In this document: positions 47,768 through 58,461 of the stretch, piece by piece
Layout of the letters: each line of letters opens with the position of its first letter
How positions within the stretch are numbered: the first letter of the stretch is position 1
Position numbers and translations under genes: made by a program
Assembly (NCBI RefSeq): GCF_022965805.1
Contig: NC_133109.1
Coordinates: forward strand, 4,069,869 to 4,133,868
Direction of reading: 5' to 3'
Length of the DNA stretch: 64,000 bases
Origin: Primulina eburnea
Taxonomy: Eukaryota > Streptophyta > Magnoliopsida > Lamiales > Gesneriaceae
The notes under the pieces: model-generated
Seen by the model: only the letters and a program-made list of their open reading frames with translations
What the model was told of the DNA's origin: nothing
Database searches by the model: none

Positions 47768-50700
47768 TTCTCACATATTGCTTTTCAATTCCCACGTTGA
47801 CTCCTCCACACCATGTCATGTCCATTGTACTCGAACTAAAGGAATCGATTTATTACGCAATATGTTTTCCTTCCGATCCATAATGCAAACAGGTTGTTCA
47901 ACATAGGAAATAGAAAGATCAAGCTCAACCTCATCAGGTCTAAGCACATGTGATGGATCTGGTTCATACTTTCTCAACATAGAAACGTGAAACACATCGT
48001 GAATGGCAGATAAAGCTGGTGGCAATGTCAACTGGTAAGCAAGATCCAAAACTCGATCAAGGATCTCGTATGGACCAACATATCGAGGAGATAATTTCCG
48101 TCACAATTCAAATCGAACAGTAATTCTAAAAAGAGATATTTTCAAAAACAATTTATCACCTTTCTTGAATTCTAGGGGTCGTCTTCGTTTATTAGCATAA
48201 CTCGTTTGATGATTCTGAGCAGCTTGCATTTGATGTCGAATCAACTAAACTTTGTCATTCATTTCCTGTATTATTTCAGGTCCAGTCATTTGTCCTTCAT
48301 CAATTTCATCCCAGAATAACGGTGACCTACATCGTCTCCCATATAAGGTTTCAAACGGCGCCATACCGATACTCTTTTGGAACCTATTATTATAAGAAAA
48401 TTCTACCAATGGTAAGGCATCTTTCCATCCAATTGTAAAATCCATCACAATCACACGTAACATATCTTCTAACGTTTGAATTGTACGCTCAGTCTAACCA
48501 TCAGTATGAGGATGATAAGCAGTATTCATAGCCAAACGCGTGCCCATCGCTTCTTGGAAACTACCCCAGAATTTACAAGCAAACATGGGATCACGATCTG
48601 ATACAATTGAGACTGGAACACCGTGCAGTCTCACAATATGCTCGATGTATAAATGCGACATTCCCTTATAAGGATAAATCCGCTTATACGGAATGAAATG
48701 TGCAGATTTCGAAAGTCGGTCGATAATAACCCAAATAGCATCACAGCCCTTGGGCGAACGAGGTAAATGAGTCACAAAGTCAATAGCAATATGTTCTCAA
48801 ATTCCATTTTGGAATTTCGAGACTATGGAGTAATCCTCCCTGTTTCATTCTCTCGGCTTTCACTTGCTGGCAGATATGACATTTTGAAATAAATTCAGCA
48901 ATGTCCTTCTTCATATATCACACCAGAATTGAGGTCTCAATGTCAAATATATTTTTCGGCCTCCAGGGTGAATACCGTATTTGCTACAATGTGCTTCACG
49001 AAGAAGGGCATATTTCAAATCAGAATTATCAGGGACTACCAGCCGACCATTAAGTCGTAAAGAACCATCAGAAGCAATCTGAAATCCAGAATGATGTCCT
49101 GCAGATACAAGTTCTTTTGAATTTTGAATCTGAGCATCGCTTCGTTGGGCCTTCGTATTTTAGATATCAAGTTCGGCTCAATTTGGAATGCGGAGAATTC
49201 CGAGTGAAAAGTCCAGACAGAAGTACATATATCCTCGTGTACTTTGGCGACACAAACAGAAGCTAAAACAGAATCATGCACCTTACGACTAAGGGCATCC
49301 GCAGTAAAATTCACAGATTCAGGGTGATACTGAATCTCACAATCAAAATCCTTCAAGAGATCCATCCATCCGCGTTGTCTCATATTCAAATCAGATTGCG
49401 AAAAGAGATATTTCAGACTCTTGTGGTCTGAATAAATAACAAACTTTTCTCCGTAAAAATAATGGAGCTAAATCTTCAAATCAAACACAATGGCAGCCAA
49501 ATCCAAGTATGAACAGGATAACGAATTTCATGAGATTTCAATTGACGAGATGCATAAACAACCACATTGCCATGTTGCATCATAACACAGCCCAAACCTT
49601 TACTGGATGCATCTGTACACACTACATATCCTCTGGTACCTGAGGGAATAGTAAGCACAGGTGTTGTGGTCAATCTCGTCTCTAATTCAAGAAAACTAGC
49701 TTCACATTCATCCGACCAAATGAATTTTTGATTCTTCTGTATGATCAGTTGAGTAATAGGTTTAGCTATTGTTGAAAACCATTCAATAAAATGAAGACAA
49801 TAACTAGTAAACCCATGAAGCTACGGATTTCAGGGACATTCGTAGGTCTCGACCAATTCAATACAGCTTCAACCTTCGCAGGATCAATGGATATTCCATG
49901 TTTTGAAATGACATGGCCCAAAAATACTACTTTGTCCATCAAGAATTCACAATTGTACAATTTAACATATAAATGTCTATTACGAAGAGTTTGAAGTATC
50001 AGTCTCAAAAATGTTCAGCATTGCTTTTTTTTTCGATTTCAAATATATAAGAATATCATCAATAAAGACGATAACGAATTGGTCAAGAAAATCTCAAAAA
50101 AGAACGATTCATTAGATCCATAAATACAGCATGAGCATTCGTGAGACCGAAAGGCATAACCAAAAACTCATAGTGGCCATACCTGGTACGGAAAGCAGTT
50201 TTATGCACATCTTCTTCGCGAACTCGTACTTGATGATAACCAGAACGAAGATCAATCTTAGAGTATACAGAAGTACCGTGACGCTGATCAAAAAAGTCAT
50301 CAATACGAGGTAGTGGATACTTATTTTTCATAGTAGCCCGATTCAATTGCCTATAATCAATACACATTCGCATAGTACCGTCTTTCTTTCGAACAAATAA
50401 AACTGGAGCTCCCCAAGGTGATACACTCAGTCGAATATATCCCTTATTGAGAAGATCTTTTAATTGTTCTTTCAATTCTTTCAATTCTAGAGGTGCCATG
50501 TGATAAGGAGCTATAGATATAGGTGCAATCCCCAGTATAAGATCAATACTAAATTCGACTTCTCGATGAGGAGGAAAATCATGAATCTCATCGGGAAATA
50601 CATCCGGGAATTCTTTAGCAACATGAATATCAGATAAAGATGGTTATTTCTTAGAAACATCAACAACATATATAAGAAAACCATCATCCCCGCTAAACAA

Positions 50701-51173
50701 AAGCCGGAACATTTCCAAAGAGGATACCAAAAGAATTTTAGCTTGGGAACCCTTGCCATAAAAATTCTTCTTGGGTCCATCAACTGGTCGAAATCGAACC
50801 ACTCCATGAAAAAAATCAATAGTTGCTCGATTTGTTGTCAAGATATCCATGCCAACAATACAATCAAAGTCGTGCATTGAAAGGTCAATCAGATTCAGAA
50901 ATATCACATTATCCTAATATATCAATACACAATTATGTACAACTTATTCAGACAGAATAATCTTTCCTGCTGGCGTGGCTATCGATAAAGTATCATACAG
51001 TTGAGTACACATAATATCATGAGATGCAACAAATGCATGAGATATAAATGAGTGAGATGATCCTGTATCAAATAAAACACGTGCAGGATAATCTCAAAGC
51101 ATGCAAATACCTGCAATAACACTGCCAGAAGCTTCTTTTGCCTGATCCTCAGTCAAGGTGATCGAGCAAAACT
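47768..51173 (-). pseudogene. gypsy-4 pol (protease to chromo-like tail), many lesions
   Basis: From right to left: protease DTGSSHSFIS (about 51030-51070) and DFDCIVGMDIL (50850-50890); [24 protein letters not shown] and [16 protein letters not shown] (50083-50499); a VFIDDIL box near 50060-50080 in a shifted frame. Next come the RT thumb (49766-50008), RNase H ([14 protein letters not shown] near 49600-49645), integrase (WVIIDRLSKSAHF, VSDRDPMF at 48580-48775) and the third catalytic block near 48480-48500 with TAG where Gln is normal. LVEFSYNN (48380-48410) and the tail with VHDVFHVSMLRKY follow (47816-48049 and on). More decayed than gypsy-3, less than gypsy-2. Confidence 0.85.
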
Positions 51174-51701
51174 TGCACTGTGGAATCCTTAATAAAAATA
51201 TGGTTTTGTATGCTCAAAAATTAATCGCAAGTGGACGATGTCAAGTAATAGTATAATGTACGCAAGTACGAGTATCATTCCACTGAAGACTATATTTGAC
51301 AATTATTATTTCGAGTTATCAAATCTTTAGCAACAAAATTTGAGTGATTGTTTTATTACAACTAAAATTAAATAAAACTCAATGACCAAGTTCAAGAATT
51401 AAATGCTGAAACATATAGGCTAAAACGATTAATTAAATTTCAGTGGAAAATTAATTTGTTGGGAATATCGGTTTACCTACCCCTCGTTAATTAACTAATT
51501 CGTTTGATAGTGATTTACGCTTCAGAAATGATTTCCTATTCCATTGAACACTCTCTCGAGCTATGCCAAACTAATTCTACTCAGTGAAGTAATGAAATGT
51601 CTTTAATTATTTGTCAAGAATGAATCGCATATCGATCAATGAAATCCCCTAGTTTTCACCCGACTGAACTATGAATATCGGCGCGTATCCAATTTCATAT
51701 G

Positions 51702-52610
51702 TGATACGAATCCTCGTACGAATGAAAGGCAAGCACGACTATAGAAATCTCACCCTCAATTCAATAACAAACAAGGAACGATTATTTTGTCCCGATCTTT
51801 TGAAACAAGTAACGATTTTGTGATATTCACCTCTAAGAGATTATAACTTAGCAACAAATATCAACGATAAAACAATTGAATTTCAAACGAACCTTCAAAG
51901 AACTTGTTTTGACAATCCGTGCAAAGAACAATCGACAAACGCCACAAAGATGAAAATCTTTGATAAGTTTGATTTGTTTTTCTTCTTGTGAAGAACAAAG
52001 CTAAAAGCTTTGAAAATTGAGAGAACCTCAAGATTTTCTTATATCATTCAATGGTATTTCGTTCATAATGTTTACAATGATTAAATAGACAAAACAAAAC
52101 AAGAAAGGTATGTGAAAAGGCTTAAATAAGATAACTAGCAAATTTGACACGGAAGTGCGCCAAAGGTCTGCGGGTGCGCTGCAGACTGGACCGCGGGTGC
52201 GGTACAGTCTCGGAAAAAAAATTAAAAAAAAAATTTTTTTTTTTTGCAAGACCGCGGGTGCGGCCCTGTTTTGAGCGCGGGTGCGCTAGACCTTCAGCAA
52301 TTTCACTTGAATAACATTCCAAAGACCTCCAATATTATTCCCATGAATCCCAACCTCCTCTAATTTAGACATCCAACTTGTAGGACTTCCTTGATAGCTC
52401 ATCACGAGTCCTTGAAGTGCATCTTTAAACTTCTTGCTTCGTCCCCTCGTTATAGGTCCTTCGGTATATTCTTTGTTGAACTCCACCACTTGCTTGAATA
52501 TGCTTGATTCATAATCTTTTATCACAATCAAGCTTGAAAGTCTGAAGCAACAACACATCTTAAATCTTCCCCCAAACGTTTGCACACGGTGCCTAGCCAG
52601 ATTCATATCA
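51702..52610 (-). repeat. 3' LTR of N2
   Basis: Minus strand TGATATGAATC to TTCGTATCA. It carries the GCGGGTGCGC array (52149-52288) around an A-run/T-run palindrome (52207-52243). A unit GTCTGCGGGTGCGCTGCA present here is missing from the 5' LTR and explains most of the length difference. Confidence 0.9.
52149..52288 (-). repeat. GC-rich hairpin array in N2 LTR
   Basis: Hairpins ACCGC-GGGT-GCGGT and GCGC-GGGT-GCGC and variants, all with the loop GGGT on the plus strand while the stems change in register. The second copy is at 55879-55997, with one unit fewer. Confidence 0.7.
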
Positions 52611-53683
52611 TACTCTCCTTCTTCAAAAAGATTTGTCCTCAAATCTTGTTTACCTACACAAAAGCGAAGCAAGTTAATAATAACAAGAAGTATATTATCA
52701 ACATGCTTACCTTTAAGCTCAATATTATAGACATTTTCATTTACTCGCTCCATCAGCACTAGAAACCACAACTTCACGGTCGCCTTCCAAATGTATTCAT
52801 CAACCTCAACATACATCAAATAACAAATCACACCAAATGATAAAATATCACTAAGGATCACAAATATCAGATTCCTTCCCTTCTTAGACCTAGTTAGCAA
52901 CATAACTAATTCCATACACTTGTTCGACCATATTTCACTAGGAATAAGATGTAATTGATGCAACACATAAAAATCAAACTTAGATGCCCTTTCCCCATAT
53001 CCAATGCACCCTTGACTACACCACTTAACATATTTCTTCATATGCAACCAACACATATAATCATGTGTTTTATCAAAGATAAATACACCACTATATGCAT
53101 CACCAGTACATAACTCATGTAATGAATTTAGAATGAACAATTTATCCTTCTCAAAATTGTATTCATTATTTTCATAAAAATTTTTACGTGCAATGCATGT
53201 TTCACAATTCCAATCAATATACCTTCTCATATGCAACCATAGTAAAATTTCATGCATCATATCTATGGCTCTAGTTACTTCATGGCTACCAATCAAACAA
53301 ATGTCATGTGCCTCAATATCAAGTAACAACTCATGCAATATGTTATTTATCAAATCACTACGATATGCTTCACCATCATATAATTCATTCAATGAATATA
53401 ACATAAACATTTTATTCTCCTTAAAAATACATTCATCGTGAACATAGAAATTATCATGCTCATCCTTGCGCATCTCAAAACCAACAAACAAGCATAAATC
53501 ATGCAAATAAAACACACTAAATGTACTATCCATGTAATCATTTAACATCTCATGAAGATTTAAGCATAATGCATACAATTCATGGCCATGACTAAGTTTT
53601 ATCAATTTGAAAGCTTTTGAGAAATCAAAATCAGTAACATTTGAAACTAAACTCGATCGATGCCACACCACTCTCACCTCCAT
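52286..53683 (-). CDS. N2 ORF-B, 465-aa protein of unknown function with internal repeats
   Basis: ATG at 53683 (MEVRVVWHRSSLV) overlaps the end of ORF-A by 53 bases in another frame. The first 300 residues are rich in Leu, His, Asp and Cys and contain two related blocks. Shared words are FYVHDECIF / FYENNEYNF, FMLYSLNELYDGEAY / FILNSLHELCTGDAY, and LWLHMRRYIDWN / CWLHMKKYVKWC. A Leu/Val/Ile-rich segment follows, then QDLRTNLFEEGE and an LTR-encoded tail. I recognise no enzyme, capsid or envelope family. N1 lacks this whole block, as if N1 arose by its loss or N2 by its capture. Confidence 0.6.
   Translation of the reverse strand: MEVRVVWHRSSLVSNVTDFDFSKAFKLIKLSHGHELYALCLNLHEMLNDYMDSTFSVFYLHDLCLFVGFEMRKDEHDNFYVHDECIFKENKMFMLYSLNELYDGEAYRSDLINNILHELLLDIEAHDICLIGSHEVTRAIDMMHEILLWLHMRRYIDWNCETCIARKNFYENNEYNFEKDKLFILNSLHELCTGDAYSGVFIFDKTHDYMCWLHMKKYVKWCSQGCIGYGERASKFDFYVLHQLHLIPSEIWSNKCMELVMLLTRSKKGRNLIFVILSDILSFGVICYLMYVEVDEYIWKATVKLWFLVLMERVNENVYNIELKGKHVDNILLVIINLLRFCVGKQDLRTNLFEEGEYDMNLARHRVQTFGGRFKMCCCFRLSSLIVIKDYESSIFKQVVEFNKEYTEGPITRGRSKKFKDALQGLVMSYQGSPTSWMSKLEEVGIHGNNIGGLWNVIQVKLLKV
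52611..52647 (-). promoter_or_regulatory. AGGA-loop hairpin and purine tract of N2
   Basis: Minus strand AAGATTTG-AGGA-CAAATCTT (52647 to 52628) and then GAAGAAGGAGAGTA to the LTR edge; the hairpin matches N1. Confidence 0.75.
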
Positions 53684-54908
53684 GACTCCTCGACAAAAAC
53701 GCTAATTCAAAGTTAGATCCTTTGTACATCACATTTTTGACACTCACTCCAAATTCTTGAATACAACACAACAACGAATTAAGATAAAGACGAAAGTCAT
53801 ACCTCATGGTTTTTGCGTTGGCAACTAACCTTACATCACCTTTCTTAGTTCCAAATTCATATGGATCATCCCATTGCATTCTCACACCAATAACACTATC
53901 TCGCCTCCTCATCATGACTTCATCAGATTCCTTCAAAGAAGAATTAACATCGCTCGGGATTGAACCGGCTATATCATCACAATGACAATAAACCACTTTG
54001 TACAAAGGTACTTTAAAGGGTTTATTCAAAAATACATAAGTCTCAACCTCACTCTTTTTAATCTTTTGGGCCTTTAATTCATTTTTCTTTTCTTTTTCTT
54101 TGGCCTCTTTTTCTTTTCTCTCTTTTTTATTTTCTAGGACCATCTCACTCTTTTGATCTCTCTTTCTTTCGGCCATTTTAATTTCTTTTTCACTCAATTC
54201 AATGAATTTCAATTGATTCTCAAGAACAACATTTGGATTCAATTGAACACATGAAATATTTTGTTTCTCAACAAATTTATGTACAATAACTTCTCCTTTC
54301 CTACTCTCCTCCTCCATAGTAGACAAATCACACATTTCTTTACCACTCAATGATTCACTTTCCACTATACACAATTTAACATCAATAGACTCATCAACTA
54401 GTGGAATACTATCATCAACAACTTTCTCAACCACAACCTCAAATTCATGTTCAAATTCTCCAACAATCTCAACCTCCACTTGAGATTTAAGTTCAACCAA
54501 CGACTCTACTACTGTCAGCTCCTTACGTTGACATTGGTTAGTATCATGCCCAAATTTTAAACACCAACAACATATAATATCTAAAGTACTAGAATTTGAG
54601 TTTTTACTTGTACCTTGATATTCATATTTGCTAGCTTCACATCTCGACTGCTCCATTGGACTAGCAATGATTTTCTCTCCCCGGTTGCTATACCCACTAC
54701 TCTCCTCACATCCCCTATCATCATCACGATGCAAATACAATGATCTATTCCCTCCAAATCTTCTACGTCGCCTATCCTCATCATATTGCCTATCATGTAT
54801 TTCCTCTTCTTCACTCCGCCTATACCTCTCACGTAGAGGCTTAAACTCCTTCTCCCATATTTTATCCAACCCTTCTAACATTGTTTGAAATTGACGATCG
54901 TCAACCAT
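53631..54908 (-). CDS. N2 ORF-A, 425-aa zinc-knuckle protein
   Basis: ATG at 54908 (MVDDRQFQTMLEGLDKIWEKEFKPL). It has a basic Arg/Asp/Tyr-rich part (about residues 30-90) and a zinc knuckle CCWCLKFGHDTNQC near residue 115 (CX2CX4HX4C). A long acidic valine-rich stretch and a Lys/Glu coiled coil (KKERKEKEAKEKEKKNELK) follow, then the patch FLNKPFKVPLYKV / CDDIAGSIPS also found in N1. The last 100 residues are specific to N2. It is a gag-like nucleic-acid binding protein without the usual capsid module. The intact frame and the conservation with N1 suggest function. Confidence 0.65.
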   Translation of the reverse strand: MVDDRQFQTMLEGLDKIWEKEFKPLRERYRRSEEEEIHDRQYDEDRRRRRFGGNRSLYLHRDDDRGCEESSGYSNRGEKIIASPMEQSRCEASKYEYQGTSKNSNSSTLDIICCWCLKFGHDTNQCQRKELTVVESLVELKSQVEVEIVGEFEHEFEVVVEKVVDDSIPLVDESIDVKLCIVESESLSGKEMCDLSTMEEESRKGEVIVHKFVEKQNISCVQLNPNVVLENQLKFIELSEKEIKMAERKRDQKSEMVLENKKERKEKEAKEKEKKNELKAQKIKKSEVETYVFLNKPFKVPLYKVVYCHCDDIAGSIPSDVNSSLKESDEVMMRRRDSVIGVRMQWDDPYEFGTKKGDVRLVANAKTMRYDFRLYLNSLLCCIQEFGVSVKNVMYKGSNFELAFLSRSHGGESGVASIEFSFKCY

Positions 54909-55430
54909 TATACATGCAAGAAAAGGTTAGTATAAAACAATAAAAGAAAAGTTTCCTCACCACGAATCCTCACTGGTCACTCCAATGAAAATTCACTCGA
55001 ATATTTTTTTTTCTCACTACAAAATACTCACCGATCACTCCAAAGAAATAAAACTCTCACTCAAGTGTGTTCACTCGAATTTGATAGTTCTCTCTAAGAT
55101 GTGCTCAAGCTTTGTACTTGTATATCAAACCAATCAGACTCAACTCGTGGACACTCGCAACTGTCTCACTTGGACTGCACAAAACAAAGAACGATAGAAT
55201 AACACAGATTTGAAAACAGAACAAAGGATAACAAAGGATAACAAAGATCTGATAACATAAACGAAATTTATGTTTTTCTTTTCTTATATATAAATATTTG
55301 ACGATAGAAACAAAAAGGATAACACAGATCTGATAACAGAACGGATATTTTTTTTATTTTTAGACAGATCTGAAAATAACAACAACAACGATAACTTACT
55401 TGAATTCAATGAGCCAAAGCTCTGATACCA
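54909..55430 (-). other. N2 leader with primer site
   Basis: AT-rich; direct repeats of AACAGAACAAAGGATAACA-type words at 55200-55350. No TGAACAGTA array like that of N1. The tRNA-Met site is at 55417-55428. Confidence 0.6.
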
Positions 55431-56318
55431 AATGATACGAAGCCAAGTACGAATGAATAGCAAACACGATTATCGAAATCGCACCCTCAATTCAATAACA
55501 AACAAGGAACGATTATTTTGTCCCGATCTTTTGAAACAAGTAACGATTTTGTGATATTCACCTCTAAGCGATTATAACTTAGCAACAAATATCAACGATA
55601 AAACAATTGAATTTCAAACGAACCTTAAAAGAACTTGTTTTGACAATCCGTGCGAAGAACAATCGACAAACGCCACAAAGATGAAAATCTTTGATAAGTT
55701 TGATTTGTTTTTCTTCTTGTGAAGAACAAAGCTAAAAGCTTTGAAAATTGAGAGAACCTCAAGATTTTCTTATATCATTCAATGGTATTTCGTTCATAAT
55801 GTTTACAATGATTAAATAGACAAAACAAAACAAGAAAGGTGTGTGAAAAGGCTTAAATAAGATAACTAGCAAATTTGACACGGAAGTGCGCCAAAGGACC
55901 GCGGGTGCGGAACAGTCTCGGGAAAAAAAATTAAAAAAAAAAATTTTTTTTTTGCAAGACCTCGGGTGCGGCGCTGTTTTGAGCGCGGGTGCGCTAGACC
56001 TTCGGCAATTTCACTTGAATAACATTCCAAAGACCTCCAATATTATTCCCATGAATCCCAACCTCCTCTAATTTAGACATCCAACTTGTAGGACTTCCTT
56101 GATAGCTCATCATGAGTCCTTGAAGTGCATCTTTAAACTTCTTGCTTCGTCCCCTCGTTATAGGTCCTTCGGTATATTCTTTGTTGAACTCCACCACTTG
56201 CTTGAATATGCTTGATTCATCATCTTTTATCACAATCAAGCTTGAAAGTCTGAAGCAACAACACATCTTAAATCTTCCCTCAAACGTTTGCACACGGTGC
56301 CTAGCCAGATTCATATCA
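55431..56318 (-). repeat. 5' LTR of N2
   Basis: 888 bp, near-identical to 51702-52610 except for one lost GC-array unit and a few substitutions. ATATG follows at 56319. Confidence 0.9.
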
Positions 56319-56811
56319 ATATGTCTATGTAAATTGTAGATCCACGAACTATGCTACTCGATCCTATCACAAGCTATTCTCTAGAACTTACTCGCACTAT
56401 AAGATTATTATTAAAGTTAGCTACACTTTAATAATTATAATGAAAACAATAGCACAATCAAGAAGAAACCAACAATTGAAATATGAATTAACTAAATTAT
56501 AGTTTGGGACAGGATCCCCTTAAATCTCAACAAATATTGTTGTTTAGCTACTCGAATTCATAGTAAAAATAAACACAACAATGTTTAAAAGATAAAAACT
56601 AAATTATAAATACTAGATTTGATGAAAAACACGAAGAACGATGCCCGGAAATCTTCGAATCTTCAACTTCAAGCGCAAAATCCTCTCCAAGGCTCGTGGT
56701 GGCTGCTCAATAGTGTCTGAATACCCCCAAAAACGTCCCATCTCCCCTTCCATATCATCCATATCAAGAAATAAAGGAAGAAATCGGTCAAGAAATCTGT
56801 CCAAAATTACA

Positions 56812-56980
56812 AACGCGCTCGGGCGGATGGCTTGCGCAAATCTTGCATTTCAATTTTTCTTTGACGCGCCAGGGCGGACATAAGTTTATGACCGGGAGGA
56901 TGACTCTCGCACAAATCTTTTTCTCACACCTTGAAGGCGCTCGGGCGGACATAAATGTGCGCCCGGGCGGATGACTCTCG
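56812..56980 (-). repeat. CGGGCGGACATAA word array in N3 LTR
   Basis: Repeats of GCGCTCGGGCGG, GGGCGGACATAA and GCGCCCGGGCGGATGACTC in an AT-rich LTR. GGGCGGACATAA...GCCCGGGCGG words pair with each other. Similar units occur at 63848-63970 at the other end of the element. Confidence 0.7.
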
Positions 56981-57161
56981 GATTTTTCCCTTTATTTTCA
57001 ATTTATTAACAACTCACCTGTATTTTCAACCAAGAGTCTTATGAGCAACAAGAAAACATAAATTATGCCAAAATAACACAAAATGCATGCTATGTAAACG
57101 ATAAATGCAACACAATGAGCTATCACATAATAAGAAAAACACGTAAAATCCACATATATCA

Positions 57162-58149
57162 ACCCCCAAATACTAACCTTTTGATCGCCCTCGAGCAAAA
57201 CAAGCGACATGACAAAACAAAACATGACACAATGTAGTTCGACAGTGAATTCATAGTCATCAATTTGCCTCAGCGAAACTCGACATATTCCCTTATCAAT
57301 CAATGTAAAAGCACAACTCTTCGCACTTTCCTTGATCAAGACATTATTTCAAATAAAACCTGAACGTGTATGTGTGTGTCGTTAGTCCTAGCATCATAAA
57401 TGATAGAGGGATCCATTCTCAACCATTGTCAGATATTTAAATCATCATGTTAGTGTAAATCTTACTCTCATTTATTCTTCTGCACTCAGTAATCACCAGC
57501 AGCGCCTTATAATTTTTCTTCTTTTTTTTTGACTGAATTGGAATACAGTAATAAAAGGACTATGTTATAACCTTTCACTTCAGATTCAAATCCATGTGTT
57601 TTACATTTTTATCCAGGAATAGTGTTTCATTCTTTTATTCGGCTCCCCGGTACCTTACATCTCCAACTTTAGCCAGGAATAGGATTTCATTCTTTTATTC
57701 GGCTCCCCCACACCTTACATCTCCAGCTTTCTCTTTTTTTTTAAACACTGCTGATAAATACCTTCAAACATCTTTGTTCCCCACTTTAGTTTGTAATTTT
57801 CACCATCTTATCATGCATGCTTCTAGTTCTAATATTCGTGCAAAGAGAATTCAACGTTTTAAATAAAACATGTGTTTTTACCACAGTATGTGCTAAAGAA
57901 AGGCGATTACACGACAGACAGGGCATGTCTCATAACCTCTTAATCATCATTGGCTAACAAGAACTACTTCGAACACTGTCGGCTGACACACACCAATGCA
58001 AAAAACGACTAAAACTCAATGCCAACATATAAAACAAACAAAACACCAAAAATAAAAACACGAAACAACACCCATCCACCCCCAATACTAAAGTCGAGCA
58101 GTGTCCCCAATGCAATAGACGATAGAAAAAGAGACATAGAGTGAATAAC
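57162..58149 (-). other. N3 purine tract and 3' untranslated region, left of the gag-only element
   Basis: Next to the LTR (minus strand) is TTAGTATTTGGGGG, preceded by TTGCTCGAGGGCGATC, a signature I associate with Athila-like and plant-transposon-protein elements. A 60-bp direct tandem, two units, is at 57611-57730 (shared words CATTCTTTTATTCGGCTCCC and ACCTTACATCTCCA). There is no AGGA-loop hairpin. No gene. ATAAC at 58145-58149 is the duplicate of the next element. Confidence 0.6.
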
Positions 58150-58231
58150 TGTAGTAGCCCGAATCCCAAATTGGGTAATTAACGGATTATTGGTGATTAA
58201 GAAGGTTTAATGTGTAATTTTGACCGAGTCA

Positions 58232-58447
58232 TGATCGGACGGACCGAAGATGGTTCGGTAGCAACGAAGTGTTCGGAAGGTCCGAAGTGAGTTCGGTGGA
58301 TCCGAACATGAGGTGTCAAGAGTCGATGGACACGTGCATGATCGGACGGTCCGAAGTGTATGATCGGAGGATCCGATCATGAGCTGTCAAGAGCCATTGG
58401 ACACGTAAGAGTTCGGACGTTCCGAAGAGGGTTCGGACGATCCGAAC
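58232..58447 (+). repeat. TTCGGA/TCCGAA palindrome array in U3
   Basis: About seven inverted units such as GTTCGGTGGATCCGAAC, GATCGGAGGATCCGATC and GTTCGGACGATCCGAAC lie in roughly 71-bp tandem modules. Each module also has TGTCAAGAG...TGGACACGT. Arms stay complementary when bases change (GTT/AAC versus GAT/ATC). The last unit ends seven bases before the TATA box. Same array at 60889-61104. Confidence 0.85.
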
Positions 58448-58453
58448 ATGGCC

Positions 58454-58461
58454 TATAAATA
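58454..58461 (+). promoter_or_regulatory. TATA box of gag-only element LTR
   Basis: TATAAATA right after the palindrome array; copy at 61111-61118. Transcription would start near 58485-58495. Confidence 0.7.

Larger units (their letters stand above)
42956..51178 (-). mobile_element. gypsy-4: Ty3/gypsy element, 3' part (rest beyond nested N3)
   Basis: The 3' LTR (42956-47587) and a decayed pol up to the protease are visible. The element then breaks at 51178, where N3 enters; TGCAC (51174-51178) would be the N3 duplicate. gag, primer site and 5' LTR are predicted to the right of 64000. Left-hand flank is pararetroviral RNase H. N1 is nested in the LTR. Confidence 0.85.
51702..56318 (-). mobile_element. 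N2: non-autonomous LTR element with two novel ORFs
   Basis: LTRs of 909 and 888 bp, flanked by ATATG (51697-51701 and 56319-56323). The interior of 2.8 kb has a primer site (minus strand TGGTATCAGAGC, 55428 to 55417), ORF-A (zinc knuckle) and ORF-B (unknown), then hairpin and purine tract. There is no protease, RT, RNase H or integrase. ORF-B ends QDLRTNLFEE plus an LTR-encoded GPITRGRSKKFKDAL, like the polyprotein ends of Reina-like chromoviruses. Both ORFs are open, which argues for recent activity in trans. Confidence 0.88.
51179..57161 (-). repeat. 3' LTR of N3, interrupted by N2
   Basis: About 1.36 kb after subtracting N2 and its duplicate. It consists of 51179-51701 and 56319-57161. 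The latter holds a CGGGCGGACATAA word array (56812-56980) upstream of a TATTTATA box (minus strand, near 56610). No gene in either part. Confidence 0.75.

Noticed and set aside
53193..53441. 82-aa plus-strand frame opposite N2 ORF-B
   Set aside because: Complement of the repetitive Leu/His-rich ORF-B; no start context or promoter.
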